Source: Cytidiella melzeri | Taxonomy: Eukaryota > Basidiomycota > Agaricomycetes > Polyporales > Irpicaceae | NCBI GenBank assembly: GCA_022592445.1 | Contig: JABYQR010000321.1 | Location: forward strand, 1-50,361 | Reading direction: 5' to 3' | DNA: 50,361 nucleotides | In this document: piece by piece, positions 33,699 to 44,492 of the stretch | Layout of the letters: the number at the start of each line of letters is the position of its first letter | Position numbering within the stretch: the stretch's first letter is position 1 | Program-made: the position numbers and the translations under genes | The notes under the pieces: generated by a model | Seen by the model: the letters and a program-made list of their open reading frames with translations, nothing else | Told to the model about the DNA's origin: nothing | Databases searched by the model: none

Positions 33699-36130
33699 CT
33701 AACTCCAGGGTTGCGTGTTTGCCGGGATGTCCTGCTGGTAACGCATCATGGCATGTCGTACAATCTCCCTACGAACTTCTCGATCCTTCGGAATGTACAG
33801 CTTCCCTTTGTAGTAGACCAGTCCATTGTCTTCTTCCCACTCAAGTCCACCGTCAGTCAACTTTCGGGGTCCATCCTTTCTAAGTTTGGCTAGTCCCTGG
33901 ACTACCTCTGCTTCTCGAATACTGATGTCCTTAATTCGTGACTCTAACGGATCTGACTCCAGAGTACTTGAGGCGGCTATTGTCTGGAAGTATTCAGGTT
34001 TCAGCATAATTGTTCCTTGTTGTCTGATGCATCTAGAACTTCCAGGGTTCTGACTCGGGATAATGGGTCCCCTTGAGTAAGGGTCTTTCCAGGTTTGTGT
34101 GTTAACACAAAGTCAAACCGGCTAAGGTACAAAGACCACCGAGCTTGTCGTCTGGACAGGTCCTGGGCGGTTCGCCAGTACTGCAGATTCTGATGATCTG
34201 TGATGATTTCGAAGGGCGCGGGTAATCCTTCCAGATAGTGACGCCAATCTTCGAGAGCTCTGATGATAGCAAGCATTTCTCGATCATAGATCTCATAGTT
34301 CCGTTCCGCTTCGGCCATAGACTGAGACCGAAACGCTACTGGGTGCCATTGTCCATCCTCTAGTTTCTGCAGTAGAACCCCTCCAGTTGCAAAGCCAGAC
34401 GCATCAACTTCAATACGTGTGGGACGATCGGGTTCCCATGTGACTAGAATTGGTTCCTGAGTGAACGCATCTTTGAGCATTTGAAAGGCGTTCTGCTGTG
34501 CTTCTCCCCACTTCCAAGGTTGGTCTTTCTTGGTGAGATCGTGAAGAGGACGAGTATGCCGCGCAAAGTCCTTGATGAAACGTCGGTAGAAGTTGGCAAA
34601 TCCAATGAAGCCGCGTACATCACGGAGGTTCTGTGGTACCGGCCAATTGGTGATAGCTTCTATTTTACCCGAGTCCATACGGATCTTTCCGTTACCAATG
34701 ATTAAACCTAGGTACTCGACTTGTGACTGTTCAAATTCGCATTTTTCGGGGCGAAGATACAAGTCGTTGGCTTCAAGTCGAGATAGTACCTCATGAACAA
34801 TTTTCCGGTGTTCCGCAATGTCTGAACTAAAGACAAGGATGTCATCTAAGTAGACCGAGACCTTTCCTTCCGCGATGAGATCAGCAAAGATGGAATTCAT
34901 CATTGCTTGAAACGTGGCCGGAGAATTGGTCATGCCAAACAACATCACCTTAGGCTCAAACAGCCCTCGGTTTGTCACAAATGCACCCTTCCATTCGTCA
35001 TTTTCCTTGATCCGAATGTTATGATAACCCCATCGTACGTCAAACTTGGTGAAGATTTTGGCTTGACGAAGCCGATTGGTAATATCTGATACCAAGGGGA
35101 GTGGGTAGCGGTTTTTGATTGTGATGTCATTTAACCGTCGATAGTCCTGAACAAGCCGGAGCTTGCCATCCTTCTTTTTGACAAAGAATACCGGTGAGGC
35201 CATAGGCGACTTGGATGGAACAATGTATCCTTTTGCTAGGTTTTCCTCAATAAACTTGTCCAGCTCCGCTTGTTCATTTGGAGACATGGGGTAGACCTTA
35301 GATCTGAACATCTTTGGGTTTTCTGTCAGATCAATCGTATGATCCCAGGGCTGATGCTCGGGGAGGCGCTGTGATGCTTCTTCTGAGAAGACTTTCTGGT
35401 GTCTGCGGTATTCCTCTGGAACCATCTGTTCGAACGTCCGTTGTTCTTTAGATTGATGGGCTTTAGCTGCGATGTCTGTGGAGTATGTAAAGCTAGCACA
35501 GGACCAAAGCTCTTCCTTGGTGTCCTGAATGATACCGGCTCTAAGCCAGGCTCGCCTCTGCTTCCGATTGGCTGTGATAGACTGGAAAGGCTCAAAGTCT
35601 TCTTCGGCTTCCAGTTCCATTTCTCCGGTAGCCCAATTGATCTTGGGATTTGCTTTGCGAAGCCAGGGTAGGCCTAGGATACAATCTTCTGGACCAATGT
35701 CTGTGACCAAAAAGGTTGCATTCTCCTTGATAGCCCCAACTTGTAGTTCGAGCTCTGCTCTGTGTGTGATACGTCCTCCTTGATTTAGAGTCCCATCGAT
35801 GTTATGGAGTGGGATCTGTCTTTCTAAGGGGACCGTACGTACTCGGTGCCGATTGACAAAGTCTTGACTCAGGAATAAAGCGGTGGCTCCTGAGTCGATC
35901 ATGGCTTTGATGCCTTGTTCTCTAAACACTCCTTTGAGCGTGATAGGAACTCGGAAGTGCATGCTAAGCGGGTCTATTTCGGGTACTATGCAGGACGACA
36001 AGGTTTCAAAGTAGTTATACATGTCATTAAATAAAACTGAAGACTGCAAATCAGGCTGCTGCGCGGGGCGGGTATTTACTACAGGGGAGCTAAAAACTGT
36101 GTCCGTGGGGGAATCATCATTGTCCTCCAC
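33699..36130 (-). pseudogene. Element E pol N-terminal part: protease, RT, RNase H, linker (frameshifted)
   Basis: 34001-36130 encodes 709 codons: retropepsin (MIDSGATALFLS near residue 76), RT (FVKKKDGKLRLVQDYRRLND, YLDD near 427) and RNase H (EVDASGFATGG near 573; ITDHQNLQYWRTAQ), ending LTQGDPLSRV. A one-base loss near 34008 ends the frame. 33699-34007 continues with LKPEYFQTI and VYYKGKLYIPKDR. A second one-base loss near 33750 garbles the zinc-finger entry. Both shifts have the same sign. RT and RH residues look complete. Confidence 0.92.
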
Positions 36131-36188
36131 TTCTTCTATGTAGGTCTTTCAGAGGGACTCGAGGGTGCGGTTTCACCTGGAGTCCGTT

Positions 36189-37447
36189 CTAAAAATCCCT
36201 TTGATTTCCCAGCTGCTTGACTTGATCCGTGAGCGATGACATCTGCTTCATGATGGCATCGTAGTCAAACGGAGTTGAAGACGAAGAGCTGGCGACGGTT
36301 GCGGCGGGCGGGGTAGGTAAGGGCCTCGCGGACGAGGACGACGAGGGGGCCGAGGTGGACGGATCGAAGAGAGTGCTGGCAGCCACCTTCTGTTGCCTAG
36401 GTGGGTACCCAAGGAATCGGCTTTGGCACACTTGTGTCTGATGGTTGCCTCCACAATGTCCACACAACTCGCGATCATGTTTGCCGTCTTTCTTTTGATG
36501 CTCCTTAGATCCACACCCGTAGCATCTTCCATTCATTGCCTTCATGAAATCAGCACGTGTTTTCCCATTGGGACCAACTTTGGTTGCGTCAATTTCCATA
36601 GCGTTGGAATCGCGAGATGGTTGGACGAAAGGAGCTGGGGACGAGGTGGAGACCGGGGTGGATTTGAACACGTTGGGGACTGTCCGACCTTGTTCACGAG
36701 CCTTTTCCTGAGCTCGAACCCGAAGACGGTTGTCAATGTCCGTGGCCACATTTATTAGATCGACGAGGGTGACATGGGGCCGTGCAGTGTGAACTAGTTC
36801 ATCCTTGATCGTGGTGCTCAGATGTTCATAATACCGGTCTCTGAGGTCCTGTGTCGAATAACCTGTTCTGTCCATGATTTCCCGGAATCGGGCCGTGTAC
36901 TCGGGAACCGTCTTTTTGCCTTGCCACAGCTCCCTGAGCTTGGCCTTAGCATCCACCATTTCGTCAACTGGTTCAAATCGTGCTTTGAACGCTGCCCTAA
37001 AGTCGTCCCAATCACCATTGAATGCCATTTGATGGCTGGCAATTAAATCCATGTGGGGCGTAGCCCAAACTGCTGCATCCTCGGTCATAAATGACAGGGC
37101 CGACGAAATCCAGAGATGATCTAACCGAGTCTGACCACCTTGGGCATTATACGGAGACAGCTTCTCGTTAAACTGTGCGTACATTGAGAAGGCGGCTAGA
37201 AAGCGACGTGCGTCACTACTAGCATTGCCCTTGAAACTGGCGGGTTTTTCTACAACCCTTTCCCGTGACCTGTTGTTGACCGGTTGTTGCTGGTTCTGAA
37301 CCAGTGCTGTGATAGCTTGTGTCAGCTGTTGCTGACCCAGGAGTAGTGCGTGCAGAAGCTGTTCTGCTGTGGGGGCGGGGACGGCTCTTGTGTGGGGGCG
37401 GGGGTTGCTGCCCTGGAAGCATGCTGGGAGACATTTGTGGAATCCAT
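36189..37447 (-). pseudogene. Element E gag (one frameshift)
   Basis: The first ATG after the transcript start is at 37447 (MDSTNVSQ), equivalent to MDPNQ and MDQNQ in C and D. After a Pro/Gln-rich stretch the frame shifts by one near 37380. The gag domain follows: VVEKPASFKGNASSDARRF, YAQFNEKLSPYN, WISSALSFMTEDAAVW, FKARFEPVDEM. It then has MEIDATKV, two Cys/His boxes (CYGCGSKEH; CGHCGGNHQTQVC, one residue shorter than canonical) and a Ser/Pro-rich tail with a short coiled end. An ATG-less in-frame segment upstream (37448-37720) carries the PCPNRY motif conserved with C and D. Confidence 0.85.
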
Positions 37448-37761
37448 CTGATATTGTTCCTGTGTGAAGGTTCGGTCGAAATCTTCTTCAGGTTCAGGTA
37501 GCGGTGGGAGAGATTCAAGAATGCGATCTTCTTGCCAGTGATGGATGGGTCGATACTGATTTGCGTAACGACCAGGATATTCTACTCTGTTGTAGCGGTT
37601 GGGACACGGTTGTACTTCACAGATTTGATGTCCTTCGTCTGGGTCGTAGCACTCGTCTCTGACAGTCTGGTTGTTGAAGGCGTGGGGATAGTTTCGCAGG
37701 GAAGATGATCTCTGGACCAAATGCTACTATCGGGACTTTGGGAAGCCACACTGTATTCTAT

Positions 37762-38520
37762 TTAGAACGAGATGAAGTACTCGTCCGCCCAAACTTTATC
37801 TAACCCTTTGAACACCTGCTCGTAGTTCCTCCTTAGACCCGTGAAACTGATTCCTCCAATTGCTTTTAATCCCCAATCCAGCAGTTGCCACTCACGATGA
37901 GTGATGACAGGGGCCCGGGTTGGTAATTCTTCTAGAAGCTTCTCTAGCTTCTGTTTCTCCCGCTCAAACTGTTGCTTTGTATCTTTGTGAAGCCGGTGGT
38001 ATTTGTCGATGGTGGGAAGGATCGACAGACGTTGGAGTGTGGCAGTGAGCTTAGGAGTGAAGATACCTCGGAGGTCTTCAACAGTGTGCTTGCGGAAGTC
38101 GATGAGAGTCGGCTTTGCTGCTATGAGGGCTGCGCTAGGGTTGGTAGCGGGCCGGGCTGGGAAGCGTTCTGCTAACGAAGGCTTCTTAGGGAGGCTTGCT
38201 AATGCCTCGGCTCGTTCGCGTGCGGTGCGGACGGCGAACTCTTTGGACTCGGCGCGGAGTTTTTCAAACTCCTCTACTGTGGGGAATCTGTGTGTGAGGG
38301 CGGAACCCTTGGGTTTACGACGACCGACGTAGGAGGCAATAGCCTTGAGTTCCTTCTCCGTGTATTTGTGACTCTGGCCACGTGCGTGCTCTGCGTCAAG
38401 TTGATCAAACACGGCCTGAGGTAAGGCGCGATGGATCTGGACTTCTCGACGTGCTTGGTTCAGATCCTTGTGCAAAGGATCTGGACGAGCGGTAAAACGG
38501 GAGTGGGATTCTTTCGGCAC
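37762..38520 (-). CDS. ORF0: conserved methionine-free protein upstream of gag (element E)
   Basis: About 252 codons from the conserved GTG context (TTAGTGCCGAAAGA) to TAA at 37762, with no ATG in any frame. Clearly diverged from C/D ORF0 but colinear: VPKESHSRF; GQSHKYTEKELKAIASYV; PTLIDFRKHTVEDLRGIFTP; a charged coiled-coil-like stretch (KQQFEREKQKLEKLLEEL); REWQLLDWGLKAIGG; LRRNY. Conservation across two families while every ATG is avoided argues that the protein is made. No recognised domain. Confidence 0.72.
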   Translation of the reverse strand: MPKESHSRFTARPDPLHKDLNQARREVQIHRALPQAVFDQLDAEHARGQSHKYTEKELKAIASYVGRRKPKGSALTHRFPTVEEFEKLRAESKEFAVRTARERAEALASLPKKPSLAERFPARPATNPSAALIAAKPTLIDFRKHTVEDLRGIFTPKLTATLQRLSILPTIDKYHRLHKDTKQQFEREKQKLEKLLEELPTRAPVITHREWQLLDWGLKAIGGISFTGLRRNYEQVFKGLDKVWADEYFISF

Positions 38521-38679
38521 TAAGAATCAACCACGGAAAGTGAACGAGTCAGCGATCAAGCACGTCAAGACGGACGGCGATGGCTTACTCTCAAACGTAG
38601 GGGGGAATAAACTTTTTAAAACTGGGGGACAGGAAGACTTGATCCAAGCTAAGGGCAGTCGTGCCGGTAGCTGTGTGGT

Positions 38680-38689
38680 ATCTTGACCT
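38680..38689 (-). promoter_or_regulatory. Primer-binding site of element E (self-priming)
   Basis: The minus strand reads AGGTCAAGAT two bases after the LTR. It is a perfect complement of the LTR decamer ATCTTGACCT (38925-38916), 34 nt downstream of TATATATA (38959-38952). Relative to D, both partners differ at the matching base, keeping the pairing. Confidence 0.82.
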
Positions 38690-38691
38690 AA

Positions 38692-39427
38692 TGTCGCGGA
38701 GCGACTGCTGTTATGCTGCTAAACCCTAAACAAGGGTGGAAGAGGATGATGGTGAAAGAGGAAAGGGATCTCCAACGACGACAACAAGGTCAGAGTCGAT
38801 GATAAGCAGGCAAGCAGGCACAGGGGCCGGATACTGGCAGTGCAAATGACGAAGTTAATATTATGCTTATACTAGGTTACATTGAGTAACTCACCTGGCA
38901 GTGCAAATGACGAAGAGGTCAAGATGCAGAACCAGGGAGGGTAAGGGGTACTATATATACTGTGTCTGGGTGGTCTGTGCACCAGTTCCCACACTAGGGA
39001 CTGGAGTAACTGTGGGACTGGAGTAACAATAGAACAATAAGAACCGGGTAACTGTCAAGGACCTGGGTAACTGTCAAGGACCTGAGTAACTGTCAAGGAC
39101 CAGGGTAACTGTCAAGGACCAGGGTACGTAGAACAATAATAGGATAAGAACAATAGAACAATAAGACCTGGGGAATCCCTGGGGAATCCCCATCAATGGA
39201 AGAGGAACAATAGAACAATAGCCTAGGTTGATCTGGAACCGCTCCAGACTGAGTCTAGGGTTTGGGTCTGGACTATTGATAAATAAGGCAGGATGTCACG
39301 TGACCCGGGTTAGGGTTAGGTCCGGTAACACTCCTAGCCGGAAAATAAGCGCTCTAGATAGGCGCCCAAGGCTGTAAACTTGTGACATTGTTGGAAAAAT
39401 CCGGTCTCTGTTGGACTATCCATGTCA
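38692..39427 (-). repeat. 5' LTR of element E (736 bp)
   Basis: As the 3' LTR but with about four of the ~20-bp tandem units. 21-nt repeats at 38895-38915 and 38834-38854 bound the intron-like segment 38894-38834 (donor GTGAGT, branch-like TTAAC, acceptor CCAG). Confidence 0.93.
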
Positions 39428-42400
39428 CGCCGCTCATATCTCCGAGTTTGAGACCTGGGCCCCTCGCACTGGCTGGAGCCAGCAGGACCTCTTCAATCGC
39501 CTCAAGTCAGCTTGAGCACAAGTACTTGCAGCGTGCCTCGTACTTCCAAACTCGCGCAGCCACGTACGACGCACTCAAGATCAGTGCAAGGCGTCGATGC
39601 CCAGCTTGCCGACCTCCGCAACAGCACGGCAAGGTATGGTGGACAGTTCGTCGGGGCACGGCAAATCCCATCAGCAGGCGTTCCGCAATCCCAACGCCAT
39701 GGAGATCGATGCCTCCCGCTTCTCTGCCTTGTTTGATTCGCTCTTCGCGGTCTGGGCAAGCAGGAGATCTTCCAGAAATGGAAGAAGGAGATGAGCAAGC
39801 GCTGCTCGGTTTGTGGGTCGGAGAACCACAAGAAGCGGGACTCGAAGCACCCGGATGACCTGGTTTGCAACCACTGCGGTGGTACCGGTCACTGGGGGGC
39901 GGTTTGCCTGAAACGGCTTCAAGGCGTCCCTAAGGGACAAAAAGTTGCTGCAACCTCGTCGACCTCGTCGACCGCTACCACTGCAGCCAAGCAAGACGCG
40001 TCCAACGACAAGGATGCTAAGATTGCTGCGCTCAAGGACATGCTGGACATCCAGAAGAAGCAAATGGATGAAATGGCTGCCAAAATCAATGCGGTTTTTT
40101 GAAGCGGACTCGTGACACAGCCGCAGCTGCAAGTCCCCCAGATACCCTGTCCTTGCTCCTTCGTCTCTCCTCTGCCTCGTCTTCCTCGTGTACAAGTCTA
40201 CTCCATGCCCGTCGTCTACTATCTCTCTGTACTATATCGTCCTAGATCGGTTATCGTCTCATTTCCGTACATGTACTAGTAAAAGGTCTGAATAGAAGCA
40301 TTCGCGTTCCTGCCATGATCGATTCAGGAGCACAGCTTTATTCATCAGTCACCAGTTCGTCAAGAAGCATAAGATTATTCAGCACCGCTCGAAAGGGTTA
40401 TCTCATTGCATAACATGACGGAACTAAGAATAAAGCTGGCGGATTAACGCACTTCGTTCGCCTTACACTCACAGTTGGAGATCACACGGAAAAGCAGAGT
40501 TTCTTGTCACGGACTTAGGTCCAGAAGACGTCATTCTTGGGCTACCATGGCTCAAGCGGTAAACCCTACCGTCAACTGGGAAAAAGGAGAAATGACAATT
40601 CCGAGCGGCTCGGAAGAATCTCCTGATGAACCTTTCCAGAAGGTTGACGGTAACCGCAAAGAACGTAGACAGTGGGTCAAAGCCGGTATTATCCAAGACA
40701 CCACTGACGAAGTCTGGTGTATGGCCGGCTTCACCTACTCCACTAAGCTTGCTGCCGAAGCAAACGAAGCTAAAGCTCAACGCTCCTTCGAAGACATCGT
40801 TCCATCAGAGTATCACAGACACGCTAAAGTCTTCTCTGAGGAAGAGTCTAATCGGCTACCCCAGCATCAGCCCTGGGACCATTCGATTGATCTCAAACCA
40901 GACGCTCCTGAGACTATCAAATCGAAAGTTTATCCTATGCCCCTGAACGAACAAGCCGAGCTTGACAAGTTCATTCAGGAGAACCTATCAAAGGTTACAT
41001 CACGCCTTCTAAGTCTCCAATGGCTTCTCCAGTTTTCTTCATCAAAAAGAAGGATAACAAACTCCGACTTATTCAGGACTACGAAACTCAACGACATCAC
41101 TGTGAAGAACCGCTACCCTCTACCGCTTGCCACCGACATCATCAACAAGCTCAAGGGTGCAAAGATCTTCACAAATTCGATGTCGTTGGGGATATCACAA
41201 TGTCCGCATCAAAGAAGGAGATGAGTACAAAGCGGCGTTCGTTACCAACGAGGACTCTTCGAACCTAAAGTCATGTTCTTCGGTCTCACGAACTCACCGC
41301 TACCTTCCAAGCTCTGATGGACAACATCTTCGCGACCTCGTCGCCGAGGCAAGGTGGCTGTCTATCTAGATGACATCTTGATCTGGAGCAACAACCTGAC
41401 AGAGCATCGCAAGGTTGTACATGAAGTCCTCGAGCGACTTCAACAGCACGATCTCTACCTCCGGCCGGAAAAATGCGAGTTTGAGAAATCTGAGATCGAG
41501 TACCTCGGGTTGATCATTCGCGCCGGCGAAGTAGCTATGGACCCTGTCAAAGTCCAAGCAGTTTCTACGTGGCCCACACCCAAGAACCTCAAAGAAGTTA
41601 GAGGATTCATCGGGTTTGCCAACTTCTACTGCCGCTTCATTCGGACTTTTCAAAGCACGCACGGCCTCTACACAACCTTACTAAGAAGGACGTACCGTTC
41701 GTCTAGGTCCAGCACAACAGACTGCCTTCACGTTGCTAAAGAAGGCCTTTACCACTAAGCCTATCTTGGCAGTCTGGGACCCTGAACTCCCTACACGTCT
41801 AGAAGTCGATGCCTCGGGCTATGCGACTGGGGGAATCATCTCCCAGAAATCAAAGAAGATGGATTCTACCACCCTATCGCCTACCGGTCGCTCTATGACT
41901 GAAGCTGAGCGTAACTACGAAATCTTTGATTGGGAGATGTTAGCCATCACCGAGGCTCTCAAAGATTGGCGCCACTACCTTGAGGGGCTCAAGGAACCGT
42001 TTGAGATCTGGACAGATCACGCGAACCTGCAGTACTGGAAAACTGCGCAACACCTCACTCGACGTCAAGCCCGTTGGTCACTACTTTTGGCCGACTTCAA
42101 CTTTGTGTTGGTTCACAAGCCTGGCAGTACCATGATACACGCTGATCCTCTCTCTCGTCTTCACTCACACGCTGTCACGGACGAAGAAGACAACAAGGAT
42201 CAGGTGGTACTGAAACCGGAACACTTCCGGATCCTCGCTACCAGTGCACTTGCTACTACCTCTCCGCTCGAATCAAAGATCCGAGAATGCAAGGAGCAAG
42301 AAGCAGAAGTCGCACAAGCTCTGGCTACCCTTCGAAAGAAGGGTCCTCGCAAACTTGTCGGCGGTTTACTCGAATGGGAAGAAAGTGACGGACTCATCTA

Positions 42401-42664
42401 CTACAAGGGAAAACTTTACATCCCTAACAACAAAGAACTCCGTCACGAAATTGTCAAATCTTGCCATGACACACCCGCAGCTGGTCATCTGGGCAAACAC
42501 GGCACCATAGAGCTAGTCTCACAACACTATTGGTGGCCAAAGATGAATGCCTTCATAGAGACTTACGTACTAGGCTGTGATTGCTGTCAACGCTATAAGT
42601 CAGCTCCACACCCTAAAGCAGTACTACAGCCTCAGGAAACTCCGGCCGGACCTTGGGAACATGT

Positions 42665-44492
42665 TGATACACCTGGAAATTGGCTAGGCGCGGAGACACG
42701 GCAGCAGCCCGCCATTTGCGCGGCACGCGTCATCCTGAGTGGCAAGTCCCTCCACTTTCCCAGCGCCATGAGGTCACGAGGAGTCTGCCGAGGATCTGAG
42801 GACTTGGCAAGGAGCAACGCGCCGGAAACATCCGAGGCCGAGGAATCGCACCAAACCCTGACACACAGACACGCCCCCTTTTGCATTGGAGCATGGGCCG
42901 GCCAGCCACCAAGTGTTTCGGACGCGGGTTGGACCAACGGTAGAAGAAACTTGACACGCAAACCCTGTTTCAGGAAGACTCCTATCACGCCACGCTGTGC
43001 AACTCCTGGACGGCGCCTCATCACCTGCTCGCGACGGGTGGCGCCTTTTCAGTGCAAGGGCGCGCGCCGCTACTCCGCGTCGACCAACGCTGTGTCCTGC
43101 CAGGCGTCGACTCGCTGGACATTTTGCCTCTGCAGACGGAAGTATTCTGCCACCCTGTTTCCTCGCTCTCGCGTTTGGGTTTAGGACATAGAAGGAAAGG
43201 TTTAGGAGAGGGTCTTTAGGATATATAAAAAGGTGTTGTCTGTACTGCGTAGAAATCAATCAATCCTCACCCCAGTTTTCAGAGTTCACTTTACGCTTTG
43301 CGCTCGCGTCGAGGGAGTCTCTTTGCGCCCATAGCTGTAGCTCCTTCTGCGTTGTCTCACTGCAACTTCTTTCACGTTTATGTCCGCTGCGCCTACCAAC
43401 GACAACCCGCCTCGAGTCTGCCGTTACTGTCCCACCGTTCCCCACTACCCGACGGTCGCTGCCCTTACCGCCTGCGCCCGCGCGAGGTTCTACGCCGTTA
43501 CCCCATCATCCCCGTGCCCACGCCGCCGCCAGCACCCTCAGCAGCGCCTACGGTCTCCCCTGAGAGATCAACTTCTAAATCACCCTTGCCAGCGTTGTCT
43601 GTCACCTCCGTCGCAGACTTGCTTGATAACTGCTCTTACTGCGACACTCAAAGTGATCACCCGATTCCCCTACGTTCAGGACCTTTTGTCCCGCTCGACT
43701 GCGATTGCCCGCGCGCGCCGCACCCAGATTGTTGGCTGTCCCCAGACTTTGAAGGCGAGGACCACGAGTGCGAACTAGTGCAGTTCAATCTTACCAGCTC
43801 TACCAACGTCGTCGTTGGCCACGCATTCACCTGCAATACGCATTGTCGCTCGGGAAGTGTTGTTCTACACTACCGCTCCCGCACGCAGTCTGTCGAGTCA
43901 AATTGACTGCGATCTCACATAGCCTTGTGCTGCGACCCGCGCTCCATTAGTTTATCTTTCTCTTACGGTTCCTTTCGGCTTTGTTATACTGCGTTTACTT
44001 TTAAATTGCGTTATTTTACTGTGTTACTGCGTTGTGTTTCACCTTCACTGCGTCGAGCTTACTGCGTTCACTTTCACTGCGCCCGCGTTTTACAGCAACT
44101 TCTTTCATCTTCACCAGCGACCGCGTTTTGTGTTCGAGATTCATATTGCGCCTGCGTTTACCATCTGCGTCTCTCCGCGCGCCGTCTTACTACAAGTCGT
44201 GACGTCTCCCGTGCATTCTCTTGGAGTCGCGCTATAACTCTTTCGCTTTCACCGCGCCGACTTGCCCTTTTACCCGCGATACACGTGGTAGTTGCCCGTC
44301 TAACTCCCTTCATATAAACTTTATCACAAAACCTTGTCGCTCTTTTAGCACAGGTAAAACTAGGACTCTAAAGACCACCTCGCACACTTTAACACTTCTG
44401 CGCTTCCACACCTTTACACTTCTATTGCCACTTCGTGGTTGGTTGTGTTGTCTTTAAGGTTGTTCTTAGTTTGAAGCGTGACTCAGTGTCAC
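42665..44492. mobile_element. 1.8-kb TG...CA insertion in D integrase (possible long solo LTR)
   Basis: Begins TGATACACCTGG and ends GTGTCACA. Removing it with one copy of a 4-base target (ATGT on the left, ACGT on the right, a CpG change) restores ggaac-acgt-tggagtag, colinear with C. It holds TATATAAAA at 43222-43230, a GC-rich first half, and a pyrimidine-rich second half (43900-44480) with many ACTGCG(T) motifs. TG...CA ends and an internal TATA suggest a large solo LTR or a short non-autonomous LTR element. No pol domain is seen. The family is otherwise absent from the window. Confidence 0.6.
43298..43906 (+). CDS. Hypothetical frame inside the 1.8-kb insertion
   Basis: A 202-codon frame about 70 nt downstream of the TATA. 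Its C-terminal half is Cys/His-rich (NCSYCDTQSDHP, LDCDCPRAPHPDC, HECELVQ, CNTHC), suggesting a zinc-binding protein, and it ends with TGA at 43906. An alternative frame starts at an ATG at 43380 (MSAAPTNDNPPRVCRYC) and could join by splicing. The codon choice is not obviously random, but I recognise no family. Confidence 0.35.
   Translation: MRSRRGSLFAPIAVAPSALSHCNFFHVYVRCAYQRQPASSLPLLSHRSPLPDGRCPYRLRPREVLRRYPIIPVPTPPPAPSAAPTVSPERSTSKSPLPALSVTSVADLLDNCSYCDTQSDHPIPLRSGPFVPLDCDCPRAPHPDCWLSPDFEGEDHECELVQFNLTSSTNVVVGHAFTCNTHCRSGSVVLHYRSRTQSVESN

Larger units (their letters stand above)
31595..39427 (-). mobile_element. Ty3/Gypsy chromovirus element E, complete with both LTRs
   Basis: Inserted in the gag gene of D with perfect target-site duplication CGCCG (31590-31594 and 39428-39432). 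Minus-strand order: 5' LTR 38692-39427, primer-binding site, ORF0, gag, protease-RT-RNase H, integrase-chromodomain, polypurine tract (about 32359-32375), 3' LTR 31595-32358. It belongs to a separate family from C/D but shares their 5' architecture. Three single-base shifts (one in gag, two in pol) are visible; otherwise it is the best-preserved copy. Confidence 0.96.
31012..40102 (+). pseudogene. Element D gag, interrupted by element E
   Basis: Starts ATG 31012 (MDQNQ) and runs to 31594. It resumes at 39433 after element E; joining across the single CGCCG target restores the frame and the FAAHISEFETWAP sequence seen in C. An ATG-less in-frame extension upstream (30781-31011) encodes PTTSCNNCIHFF and PCPNRY, also conserved in C and E. 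After E, at least one base is lost near 39508 and another shift lies near 39580-39780. The zinc-knuckle end (39791-40102: CSVCGSENH, CNHCGGTGHWGAVC, coiled KDMLDIQKKQMDEMAAKIN) is intact. Confidence 0.85.

Noticed and set aside
42632..43259. Long minus-strand frames in the GC-rich half of the 1.8-kb insertion
   Set aside because: High GC keeps several frames open at once; no motif or homologous family recognised.
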